Below are positions 1 through 6,724 of a stretch of 64,000 nt of DNA, piece after piece (position 1 is the stretch's first letter; each line of letters starts with the position of its first letter). The notes beneath the pieces were generated by a model. The model was not told the origin of the DNA, searched no databases, and saw only the letters and a program-made list of their open reading frames with translations. Source of the stretch: Acidobacteriota bacterium (GTDB taxonomy: Bacteria > Acidobacteriota > Holophagae > Acanthopleuribacterales > Acanthopleuribacteraceae); contig JAGQSC010000025.1 in NCBI GenBank assembly GCA_020439745.1, positions 1 through 64,000 of the forward strand, given 5' to 3'. Position numbers and translations under genes: made by a program.

Positions 1-19
1 AAACTCAAAAAGAGCAGTT

Positions 20-131
20 TTGACCCGCCACTTCAAGCATGAACTGCTTCCGTCGGGCTACGCCCTCCTCCACCAGTTCATGCTGAACCACATTAAGTGG
101 AATTTACAGAAACGATGTTACACCCCCCATC
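20..131. mobile_element. Possible insertion-sequence end remnant
   Basis: This non-coding-looking stretch contains a partly self-complementary segment around 36-90 and ends in a run (about 102-131) that reminds me of the terminal inverted repeats of IS256/mutator-type elements. This rests on memory of family ends only. No transposase is visible because the element, if real, would lie to the left of the window. The next gene ends immediately after it at 134. It could equally be an unrelated intergenic repeat. Confidence 0.2.
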
Positions 132-133
132 CG

Positions 134-388
134 TCAAAGGAAGTAATGTGCAATTGCCCAAATAATCCAGAAGGCGACAAGACCATAAATAGACATGATA
201 AAGAGTTGTTTTAATGTTTTGTCTTTCATCCCACTGCTCATACCCATTCTGCCTACGAACAAAAAGACAAAGAATATTGAAATCAAAATGAAATTAAACA
301 TCAGTAAGGGCCTGTCCCAAGGATTTTCTTGATGTCTAATGTTAGTTGAAGAATGGGTTGAATCGCGTATGTTGCTGGCAAAAGTCAC
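134..388 (-). CDS. Small two-helix membrane protein, function unknown
   Basis: I do not recognise this 84-residue ORF. It has two hydrophobic helices, about residues 30-48 and 62-82, joined by a short charged loop (GMKDKTLKQ). That pattern fits a small inner-membrane protein with its loop in the cytoplasm. The listed start is GTG with no clear ribosome site. An internal ATG at 301, just before the first helix, is an alternative start giving about 55 residues. The gene stands alone, directly next to a possible IS end, so it may also be a remnant. Confidence 0.45.
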   Translation of the reverse strand: MTFASNIRDSTHSSTNIRHQENPWDRPLLMFNFILISIFFVFLFVGRMGMSSGMKDKTLKQLFIMSIYGLVAFWIIWAIAHYFL

Positions 389-529
389 TTAAACCGAACT
401 CGGGTTGTAATTGGCCTAATGGTACGATTTAGAAGCACGCTGAACGCAGAACCGTTGGTACAAGCCCGTCTTTTGATTGGTCGGTTTGCTGCAAGGTTTG
501 AATGGATAGCCTAATTTGCCTCTAGCAAT

Positions 530-907
530 TCACAGGTCACCACTTGAGCGCGAATCACAAAGTTGTCGTTGCGGTGGGGTTTGCCTGAGTTGCCGTTGGG
601 GGTCCACAGCACTATACACACCGCCGTTTTGGGCTACCAAGACGAAATCCGAATAGGATTTACACCCGAAATCCTCGAAGAGACTGACCTCGCGCACACC
701 TTCGAACCGTAACCTGATAGTGCAGGTTTCCTTATTGCTTTTCTTTCGAACCTGGAGACACAGTTCGGCGGTGGTAGGTCTGTTTACCTGTTCCGAATAC
801 TCTTCGTAATGGATCGCAAACGACTTGATCACCCCATCTGGGAGGAGGTATTCGCTCAAGATTTGGTCGATCAAAGCAGTTCGTGATCCCTTAAAGCGTC
901 TATCCAT
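530..907 (-). CDS. Hypothetical protein, second gene of an immunity-like pair
   Basis: This is a 125-residue soluble protein that I cannot assign. The first 90 residues alternate hydrophobic strands and charged turns (CTIRLRFEGVREVSLFEDFG), an alpha/beta layout common in small polymorphic-toxin immunity proteins. The last 25 residues are low-complexity, with two PQRQL repeats, and may be a read-through tail. Its ATG lies inside the 3' end of the upstream gene (37-nt overlap), implying translational coupling. The SUKH-type gene at 1310, transcribed divergently, supports an immunity role; this is inference. Confidence 0.5.
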   Translation of the reverse strand: MDRRFKGSRTALIDQILSEYLLPDGVIKSFAIHYEEYSEQVNRPTTAELCLQVRKKSNKETCTIRLRFEGVREVSLFEDFGCKSYSDFVLVAQNGGVYSAVDPQRQLRQTPPQRQLCDSRSSGDL

Positions 908-1257
908 ATCGCCTCACCGCATTCAGTGAAGTATGACCTCAAGATTTGGGCTACTTCCGGGTGAGCAAGATCATCTGCCTCGACATAATGACTCAGCTTG
1001 GTGGATTCGCTTAGCGACATCATTATGGGCTCTGTTTTCCAAGCTGGATGACAGCACCCGTAGCCATCAAATGAGATTCGAACAAGATACAGTTGGTTAG
1101 CTTCATCCATTTCAAAATCTGCAAACACGCTAGCTTCCTGTAATGAGAAACAGTACTTGCAGGGGCGGGTCGGCATAGGAGAAGCGGAACGAACTTGCAC
1201 GATACTTCCTCGATAACTAGGGGTCTTATGGTTGGTTTTGGCAGTGAAGTCTACCAT
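871..1257 (-). CDS. Hypothetical protein, first gene of an immunity-like pair
   Basis: This 128-residue acidic, soluble protein has four conserved-looking cysteines (CKYC near residue 33 and CC near residue 71) and a mixed alpha/beta composition. I recognise no family. It overlaps the following gene (530-907) by 37 nt in another frame and is divergent from the SUKH-family gene at 1310. Its size and setting fit contact-dependent or polymorphic toxin immunity genes that remain after loss of the toxin. No toxin gene is visible in the window. Confidence 0.5.
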   Translation of the reverse strand: MVDFTAKTNHKTPSYRGSIVQVRSASPMPTRPCKYCFSLQEASVFADFEMDEANQLYLVRISFDGYGCCHPAWKTEPIMMSLSESTKLSHYVEADDLAHPEVAQILRSYFTECGEAIWIDALRDHELL

Positions 1258-1309
1258 TTTGGCTTCGATGGTTCATAATTGATCGGGCGACATTTTGAAG
1301 GTTAATAAT

Positions 1310-1765
1310 ATGTATGATGACCTGCAAGAAATGATTCGACAATCGCCATCTGCCAGCTTCGGCAATATTGAGAACGGTGTCTCCGTAACTTGGATTAGAA
1401 AAGCAGAAGCGTTTCTGGGATTCTCGTTACCTCCTAGCTACACATGGTGGCTTCGCAATTATGGAGGGGGCGAGGTTGGTGGAGAGGAGATTTACAGCAT
1501 CTACGAAATGGATTTTGATCAGGCGGTTGGCGGAGATATTGTTTTTAACGCGATTGCCAATATGCGAAGTAATGGTTGCGGTTTTGACCGGTTATACATT
1601 TGTAGGACGGGTGTCGACGAGTACTTTTTCTTTGAAACCAAATCTAGAACAGACGTGAATGAGTTTCCAGTATTTATAGGCGACCACAGGAGCCAACAAA
1701 CCGAACACTATGCAAAGAATTTTGCTGAATTTCTCATGAAGCGCATTCGTTTTTTTGACCATTGA
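1310..1765 (+). CDS. SMI1/KNR4 (SUKH) family immunity-type protein
   Basis: This protein of about 151 residues has the SUKH hallmark of an N-terminal helix followed by LGFSLPPSYTWWLRNYGGG, then an aromatic, acidic mid-section and a C-terminal FAEFLMKRI helix. SUKH proteins typically neutralise nuclease or deaminase toxins of contact-dependent and type VI systems. I chose ATG 1310 because GAAGG lies about 8 nt upstream; an in-frame TTG at 1295 is less likely. It is divergent from the two small genes at 530-1257. No cognate toxin is present, so it looks like an orphan immunity gene. Confidence 0.8.
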   Translation: MYDDLQEMIRQSPSASFGNIENGVSVTWIRKAEAFLGFSLPPSYTWWLRNYGGGEVGGEEIYSIYEMDFDQAVGGDIVFNAIANMRSNGCGFDRLYICRTGVDEYFFFETKSRTDVNEFPVFIGDHRSQQTEHYAKNFAEFLMKRIRFFDH

Positions 1766-1805
1766 GTTTCCTTGATGTTTCAATCGGTGACGGATAAGGA
1801 CAGCG

Positions 1806-1912
1806 ATAAATACCTGTAGTGCCCTTTCAGGGCACGCAATGCCGGGGGGCGTTCCCCAGGGCGATGCCCTGGGCTGCCATGTATGGCCCTTTCAGGGCTT
1901 TGAAGGCGACTC
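1806..1912. repeat. Dispersed hairpin repeat, family D (GGGCACGC/CCAGGGC type)
   Basis: This segment of short nested inverted repeats (CCCTTTCAGGG, CCCAGGGC-GATGCCCTGGG) is shared in diverged form with 15441-15640 and 23056-23096. It lies in the 530-bp gene-free space 1766-2295 and contains no credible ORF. Confidence 0.7.
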
Positions 1913-1934
1913 TGAGATAACCCTTACATTTGTT

Positions 1935-2148
1935 GCTTTTTGATCTGTGTCATCTGCGTAATCTGTGGTTTGTTTTTCTGGGTTTGCGCCGGTGCATCAC
2001 TGGCGATCCCAGGGAGGGTTGGTTAGCGGTGGCTTTTTTCAGTCGCCCGACGCTTTGCTTTGGGCTCTTGTCGGTCTTCTTGGCTACCCACCCCTCCCGT
2101 TGGTCGGGGTGGGCTGCCGGGTCAGTCGGCCTGCGGCCTCTGTGGGGG
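1935..2148. repeat. Dispersed repeat, family A, copy 1
   Basis: About 210 bp is nearly identical to 4046-4253 and partly matched at 43171-43277. It starts with a GATCTGTGTCATCTGCGTAATC module and continues through CAGTCGCCCGACGCTTTGC. It ends in a strong inverted repeat (CCACCCC... GGGGTGGGCTG) and CGGCCTGCGGCC. ORFs can be read on both strands here, but they arise from the repeat and are not genes. The remaining bases, 2149-2295, show nothing I recognise. Confidence 0.8.
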
Positions 2149-2295
2149 GCCAACCATGGGAAGAGGTAACAACGCAAAACGAGGAATGGATGGCTGGGAT
2201 CGGCGTCGATTGACGTGATAACTATTGTTCCAAGTTTTCTGCAGTCAATTATTTCCTTTGAAGGAGTATTTTGCGATTTACAAGACGGCGCTCGG

Positions 2296-2751
2296 TCACC
2301 CGTGCCATGGAGCCAAGCGCCAGGCGAAAGGTGCCAATGCCATGGAGGTGAGTATGAGGACGCCGAAAGTGAAAGGAAAACATTCCCGAAGCGATACCCG
2401 TAGCGTAATGACTGATCGAATGGCCGCTTCGACTTCTCGCCTTAACTCATGGTCGGTTCTGGCTAAATGATGATAATGAGCTAAGAGTTTAGGGGCGTGA
2501 AGCCCTTTTAATCCTTGGTACAAAACAAGGAATAAAATGAGTCCAATCCAGCCCTGAAGCGAAACGTCTTGCCATGTGATGTCTTGAAAGGTCTCAATCG
2601 TCATGTTGGTCCGCATGGCGATAAAGGCCAGCATAAAAACACCGCTGTTCACTGTCATTTTCTCAAACCATCGTGTAACTTCTGGCGCTTCAATGAACCG
2701 ACGAAACGGGGGCTTGCTGGGTATACCGTTTAGTTGGGAGTATGTATCCAT
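2296..2751 (-). CDS. Membrane protein of unknown function, downstream of fic
   Basis: The protein of about 151 residues has three hydrophobic segments, roughly MTVNSGVFMLAFIAM, GWIGLILFLVLYQGL and FPFTFGVLILTSMALAPF, with a charged helical stretch (HLARTDHELRREVEAAIRS) between the last two. I chose ATG 2751 because GAGGTG lies 5-6 nt upstream; the longer start at 2778 lacks this. It overlaps the 3' end of the Fic gene by 22 nt, so the two are probably co-expressed. I recognise no family. It may be a target or partner of the Fic enzyme, which is inference. Confidence 0.65.
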   Translation of the reverse strand: MDTYSQLNGIPSKPPFRRFIEAPEVTRWFEKMTVNSGVFMLAFIAMRTNMTIETFQDITWQDVSLQGWIGLILFLVLYQGLKGLHAPKLLAHYHHLARTDHELRREVEAAIRSVITLRVSLRECFPFTFGVLILTSMALAPFAWRLAPWHG

Positions 2752-3776
2752 TTTGCACCTCGCCCCTTGCCAATGCACCTGATCTTGCCCTGGTCACGTA
2801 ACTTCTTGAGCACGACTCGGATCATATCTCGGCTTACGGTCGGACAGTCCCTCTCTAGATCTGAGACGGAGAAGGGCCTTATCTTAGCGTTGATTGCGTC
2901 TTCTACCCGGCTGGTCTTCGACCCTTTGCCGCGTTGGATGGTGTCGACGCGTTCTTCAAATTCACCATAGGCCCTGATGAGAACGCCCCAGAAATATCTA
3001 AGCCACGGATAAACATCATGCTTGCCATCGTGCCATCCTAAAGAGCTGATCTCCAATGAATCATAATAGCCTTGCTTGGTCTCTTCAAAGATGCGCTCTA
3101 AGCTAATGTACCTGCCCACGTTGTAGTTTGCATGATAAAGCAAGAGTAGCGTAAGCAAGCGCGAAACGCGTCCGTTGCCATCTGAAAATGGGTGGATACA
3201 CAGAAAATCCAGGATCATCAATGGAACAGATATCAGTGGGTCGATACGTCCTTTGGCGTCTTGATAACCCTTGAAGAGATCGTTCATGTGTTGAGGCGTC
3301 ATGTAAGCACTCACCGGTGTGAATCGCACCCTCATGATTTCACCCTGCTTGTCGCGTTCCACAATTTGGTTATCCGTCATTTTCCATTGCCCACCTGGCG
3401 AAGGTAGGTATCGATAGAGCATGCTATGAAGCTGAAGAATGACGTTGACCGTTGCCTGCATATCAGCTGCTGATTCATGGATCATAGCCAGCGCATCGCG
3501 ATAACCCGCTATTTCCTGTTCGGTCCGGTTGTTGGGTGCTGCATCTTTGAGCACGAGATCCCGAAGTCGCTTGCGCGGGGCCTCGATACCTTCAAGTCGA
3601 TTGGATGATTCCGTTGACTCGACAATGGACCGACTCTTCAACGTTCTGAGCGTTTCCGGAGACTGCCGTGCGAACAGCGTTTGGATTCCTGACGAACGGG
3701 CAATCGAAGTCAAAGATTGGGTATCTTCGACGGATAGTTTGATGGAGCTGAGAAACTTCAACGAAAAGGATTTCAT
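2730..3776 (-). CDS. Fic family protein with winged-helix C-terminus
   Basis: Fic proteins transfer AMP (or related groups) from nucleotides to target hydroxyls. This 348-residue protein carries the active-site motif HPFSDGNGRVSRLL near residue 195. It also has an N-terminal inhibitory motif, SSNRLEG near residue 57, matching (S/T)xxxE(G/N), which marks a class II self-inhibited Fic protein. The last 65 residues (VEDAINAKIRPFSVSDLERD...) look like a winged-helix DNA-binding domain, common in this Fic subfamily. The catalytic motif is intact. The gene precedes and overlaps a membrane protein gene. ATTACC-type repeats sit just upstream at 3809-3859. Confidence 0.9.
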   Translation of the reverse strand: MKSFSLKFLSSIKLSVEDTQSLTSIARSSGIQTLFARQSPETLRTLKSRSIVESTESSNRLEGIEAPRKRLRDLVLKDAAPNNRTEQEIAGYRDALAMIHESAADMQATVNVILQLHSMLYRYLPSPGGQWKMTDNQIVERDKQGEIMRVRFTPVSAYMTPQHMNDLFKGYQDAKGRIDPLISVPLMILDFLCIHPFSDGNGRVSRLLTLLLLYHANYNVGRYISLERIFEETKQGYYDSLEISSLGWHDGKHDVYPWLRYFWGVLIRAYGEFEERVDTIQRGKGSKTSRVEDAINAKIRPFSVSDLERDCPTVSRDMIRVVLKKLRDQGKIRCIGKGRGAKWIHTPN

Positions 3777-3808
3777 ATCTTTCTACGGCAAATGATTAGT
3801 GACCTGTT

Positions 3809-3859
3809 AAATGGGTAATAAAGATGCAAATTACCCTATTCTATGTGCCAATTACCTAT
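3809..3859 (-). promoter_or_regulatory. Putative operator repeats upstream of fic
   Basis: Three copies of an ATTACC(C/T) element lie within 50 bp, 33 to 83 bp upstream of the fic ATG. One reads GGGTAAT (3813-3819) and faces two copies reading AATTACC (3829-3835 and 3850-3856). The first two form an inverted pair, GGGTAAT-N11-ATTACCC. Binding by the winged-helix domain of the Fic protein itself is a plausible autoregulatory model, not shown by the sequence. Confidence 0.5.
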
Positions 3860-4045
3860 TTATCAATCCAAATAGGACTTCTTGCATGAGGTCTTTTGTT
3901 CTCAACAAATAACAAGGGATTGGGAGCGTGAGCACTCAGTGTGTCGACAAGGACTAACGACCCACGAATGGCTTGGTCCACACAACCCCTTGTGGGGTTG
4001 AAGCATACAGATACGCTGAGAGGACCCCGCCGTTTGTTGCACTTT

Positions 4046-4253
4046 TTGATCTGTGTCATATGCGTAATCGGTGGTTTGATTTTCTGGGTTTGTGCCGGTT
4101 CATCACTGGCGATCCCAGGGAGGGTTGGTTAGCGGTGACTTTATTCAGTCGCCCGACGCTTTGCTATGGGCTCTTGTCATTTTTCTTGGTTACCCACCCC
4201 TCCCGTTGGTCGGGGTGGGCTGCCCGGTCATTCGGCCTGTTGCCTCTGTGGAA
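4046..4253. repeat. Dispersed repeat, family A, copy 2
   Basis: This is a near copy of 1935-2148 with scattered substitutions, in the same orientation. It lies in the 1.1-kb gene-free interval 3777-4899. An apparent 151-codon frame runs across it and into the next repeat, but it is built from repeat sequence and is not counted as a gene. Confidence 0.8.
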
Positions 4254-4315
4254 GACTCGGGGACAGCGTGTGAAACCATCCCATGTTCGTTTTGCAGTCA
4301 AATGGATAGAAACGT

Positions 4316-4404
4316 CACCCCTGCCGGGGTTTGGGTTGTTTTTTTGGGGTCACCTGGGGTTGAAACCCCAGGCTAAGTTCGCGCAACCCCTTTCGGGGTT
4401 TAGG
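4316..4404. repeat. Dispersed hairpin repeat, family B, copy 1
   Basis: The unit is CACCCCTGCCGGGGT, a short AT-rich spacer, ACCTGGGGTTGAAACCCCAGG, then CAACCCCTTTCGGGGTT: three small perfect hairpins in a row. It recurs at 12966-13051, 14021-14105 and 23989-24072. Confidence 0.85.
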
Positions 4405-4768
4405 CCGTTGAAGATAGCTTTAAGTTAAGGTGGCGGTGTGCCTAGCACGGTTGCTATGAGCCGATTCGCTGTCCAGTTGGTTTGAGGAGATATTGTTCTG
4501 AAGAAAGGGTCGCCCTGACGGGCTAAGTTTCTAGGTTGACGTGACCCAAGGTTCCTCGCATGGCTCGTCACCTTGGGCTGTGGACGTTTGCCCTGCCGGG
4601 CAATCTAGGTCGAGTCTTAGGCCTTGGTGCGCCATTTCCAGCCCATTTAGGAATGGCTGACGCACGTTTATGGACTGCGCCATTGTTCTTCTTAATCTGT
4701 TTAATCGGTGGTTCTTTCCTTTGTTTCTTCACGAATCACGTGGGAGCCTGCCTGGCTAGCCTTGCTTC
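4405..4768. other. Gene-free interval with short inverted repeats
   Basis: No convincing gene is present. I see short self-complementary modules, CGCCCTGACGGGCTAAG near 4510 and TGCCCTGCCGGGCAAT near 4590, flanking a CAAGGTTCC/CACCTTGGG segment, and a partial TTAATCTGTTTAATCGGTGG module at about 4691-4710. They resemble, but do not match, the other repeat families here. The hip control region follows. Confidence 0.5.
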
Positions 4769-4884
4769 ATTCCCGATCGGTAATGTTCGGGGTCGATACC
4801 TCCCAAAGCCGCGTGTTTGTTCCTGATCGGGAATATTTGGTTGATGTTTTGCGGCAACTAGCGTTAATATTACTGATCGGGAAT
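4769..4884 (+). promoter_or_regulatory. hipBA promoter with three operators spaced exactly 50 bp
   Basis: Three imperfect palindromes of the form TTCCyGATCGGGAA begin at 4769, 4819 and 4869, an exact 50-bp period (the 20-bp blocks at 4771, 4821 and 4871 align position by position). A sigma70-like promoter, TTGATG (4841-4846), 18-bp spacer, TAATAT (4865-4870), lies between operators 2 and 3. Operator 3 covers the expected transcription start, 16 bp before the hipB ATG. HipB proteins of other bacteria bind several spaced palindromic operators and repress their own operon, so this is very probably the autoregulatory region. Confidence 0.85.
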
Positions 4885-4899
4885 ATTGAGAGGCGCAGT

Positions 4900-5112
4900 A
4901 TGGACTCAAAGCAAATCGGTCACATCGTCCGCGAGACGCGTAAAAGACTCGGCGTGACACAACAAGTTCTGGCGATGACGTCCGGTAGCGGCCTGCGCTT
5001 CATCATCGATTTGGAAAAGGGGAAACCCACCTGTCAGATCGGGAAGGTGCTGACCGTACTGCAAACGCTCGGCATCAAGCTGGACCTCATCCCTCCAAGC
5101 GGAGGCGCATGA
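4900..5112 (+). CDS. hipB: HipB-type antitoxin, Cro/C1 helix-turn-helix
   Basis: This 70-residue DNA-binding antitoxin has a single Cro/C1-type HTH (IGHIVRETRKRLGVTQQVLAM...GLRFIIDLEKGK) and a short C-terminal strand (TLGIKLDLI), the usual HipB layout. An upstream in-frame extension exists, but it runs through the operators, so the ATG at 4900 is the sensible start. The stop codon TGA (5110-5112) lies 1 nt before the hipA ATG. HipB normally neutralises HipA kinase and, with it, represses the operon through operators like those at 4769-4884. Confidence 0.9.
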   Translation: MDSKQIGHIVRETRKRLGVTQQVLAMTSGSGLRFIIDLEKGKPTCQIGKVLTVLQTLGIKLDLIPPSGGA

Positions 5113-5113
5113 T

Positions 5114-6340
5114 ATGGCTCGCACGCTCGAGGTTTACCTGCATCAGGAGCGAGTGGGCCAGTTGATCCAGGACGATCATGGTCAGATGGTGTTCGACTAT
5201 GCCGAAAGCTGGTTGACGAATCCCCAGGCGGTGGCGCTTTCTCACTCCCTGCCATTGAGGCCGGAACGTTACACGCGCAATGAATGCCGGGGCTTCTTTA
5301 GCGGGATCCTGCCCGAAGCGGGCAAGCGCGAAATGGTTGCCCGCAATCTCGGCATCAGTGCCCGCAATGATTTTGCCATGCTGGAACAGATCGGCGGCGA
5401 ATGTGCCGGTGCGGTGACGTTCATGCCGGAAGGAGAACCGCTCCCCGCACGCGACGACCACTACCGCGAACTTACCGAACAGGAACTTGCGCGCATCCTT
5501 CAGGAACTGCCGCACAGACCACTCATGGCCGGCGAGCAAGGCGTACGCCTTTCCCTTGCCGGAGCGCAGGACAAAATCGCCGTGCATGTGTCGGACGAGA
5601 GAATCTCCATACCGCTTGGAGGCGCACCCAGCACGCATATCCTGAAACCCGCCATCGAGCGTTTTGAAGGACTGGTGTTTAACGAGTCCTTTTGCATGCA
5701 GCTTGCCGCTGCCGTAAAGATTCCTTCCGCCCGTGTCAGTGTTCACCAGGTGCAAGGCATCGACTACCTGCTGGTGGCGCGTTACGACCGCACCCATGAC
5801 GAGACAGGCACGGTGCATCGCCTGCATCAGGAAGATTTTTGCCAGGCACTTGGGTTTGTCTCTGAGACCAAATATCAAGCCGAAGGTGGTCCTGGCCTCA
5901 AGGATTGTATGAAGCTGCTGAGGGCGGTATCGTCCATACCCGTCATCGACTTGCAGCGACTGCTGGACGCGGTGATTTTCAATTTCCTGATCGGCAACAA
6001 CGACGCGCACGGCAAGAACTTCTCGCTTCTGTATGATGGCGAAGCGATCCGGCTGGCACCGCTCTACGATGTGCTCAGTACCGCCTTTTACCCTGAGCTA
6101 TCACGGAAAATGGCGATGAAGATTGGCGGTGAGTATCAAGCTGAGAACATTTTTCCCCGTCATTTTGAGACACTCGCCGAGGATGCCGGTCTCGGTAAGG
6201 CCCTGGTCAGGAACCGTGTAGGGGATCTGGCCAAATTGGTCATGGCCTCCCTGGAGGAGTTAGAGATCAAGAATCCGGTGGCAGAAAAGTTGGCGGAACT
6301 GATTACCGAACGCTGTCGGACGGTGCTGATACGGTTTTAG
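5114..6340 (+). CDS. hipA: HipA family serine/threonine kinase toxin
   Basis: HipA kinases phosphorylate targets such as glutamyl-tRNA synthetase to halt translation and induce dormancy. This 408-residue protein has the N-terminal HipA domain (residues 1-105, GFFSGILPE) and the regulatory Ser loop RLSLAGAQDKIAV near residue 145. It also has the catalytic loop NNDAHGKNFSLL near residue 295 and the metal-binding segment LAPLYDVLST. All key residues are present, so it should be active. The gene follows hipB with a 1-nt gap. A 307-codon antisense frame lies over it but has no supporting features. Confidence 0.93.
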   Translation: MARTLEVYLHQERVGQLIQDDHGQMVFDYAESWLTNPQAVALSHSLPLRPERYTRNECRGFFSGILPEAGKREMVARNLGISARNDFAMLEQIGGECAGAVTFMPEGEPLPARDDHYRELTEQELARILQELPHRPLMAGEQGVRLSLAGAQDKIAVHVSDERISIPLGGAPSTHILKPAIERFEGLVFNESFCMQLAAAVKIPSARVSVHQVQGIDYLLVARYDRTHDETGTVHRLHQEDFCQALGFVSETKYQAEGGPGLKDCMKLLRAVSSIPVIDLQRLLDAVIFNFLIGNNDAHGKNFSLLYDGEAIRLAPLYDVLSTAFYPELSRKMAMKIGGEYQAENIFPRHFETLAEDAGLGKALVRNRVGDLAKLVMASLEELEIKNPVAEKLAELITERCRTVLIRF

Positions 6341-6398
6341 AAATAGAGGTTTCATCCTGTTAGGGCATAGCGCGCTCAATGCGCCAGCCATGACCATG

Positions 6399-6432
6399 AG
6401 AACCACGAATGAACACGAATGCACACGAATAG
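6399..6432. repeat. Dispersed short repeat, family E, copy 1
   Basis: The sequence is a run of ACGAATGAACACGAATGC-type heptamer-like steps (CACGAAT repeated three times at 7-10 bp spacing). It is related to copies at 15396-15430, 16150-16180, 16388-16412 and 23018-23051. Similar CACGAAT runs are known as dispersed intergenic repeats in many environmental bacterial genomes, to my recollection. Confidence 0.7.
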
Positions 6433-6589
6433 GGAATCGCAACCAAGGTGAGTCCGGCTTACAGCTGGAGGTGTTTTGTGATCAAAAAGGACACCGCGGC
6501 CAAGATGGCTGACCACGTCAAAAGACGAGACTCATTCTCAGCTTGTGCCGGTTAATCACCGGCTATCCCAGGCAGCGGCAGCGATTCGG

Positions 6590-6712
6590 TTCGCGAAGCT
6601 CACTTCGTGTCGCGTCGCTCGAATTCCTATCTCGGCGTAGGGGGAAAAGCCTCAAAGCGCAGCCTCACTTGCTTCGCTCGTGTCGGGAGCGCACTGCATA
6701 GCCTTCGGCCCT
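6590..6712 (+). repeat. Dispersed repeat, family C, copy 1
   Basis: The unit reads TTCGCGAAGCTCACTTCGTG, then TCGCGTCGCTC, about 45 variable bases, GCTCACTTGCTTCGCTCGTG, and ends GCCTTCGGCC. Six copies occur in the window (6590, 8944 reversed, 14116, 22751 reversed, 24088, 43824). The gap 6341-6724 holds only this and the family E copy. Confidence 0.8.
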
Positions 6713-6724
6713 TGAGGTGGGTCG

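Noticed and set aside
1930-2213. Overlapping open frames on both strands, 75-82 codons
   Set aside because: They lie within repeat family A and are partly reproduced at the second copy (3973-4428). The frames arise from the repeat, not from a conserved protein.
5087-6010. 307-codon minus-strand frame opposite hipA
   Set aside because: It mirrors a clear HipA coding sequence, its protein has no recognisable family, and its composition is typical of antisense frames in high-GC coding DNA.
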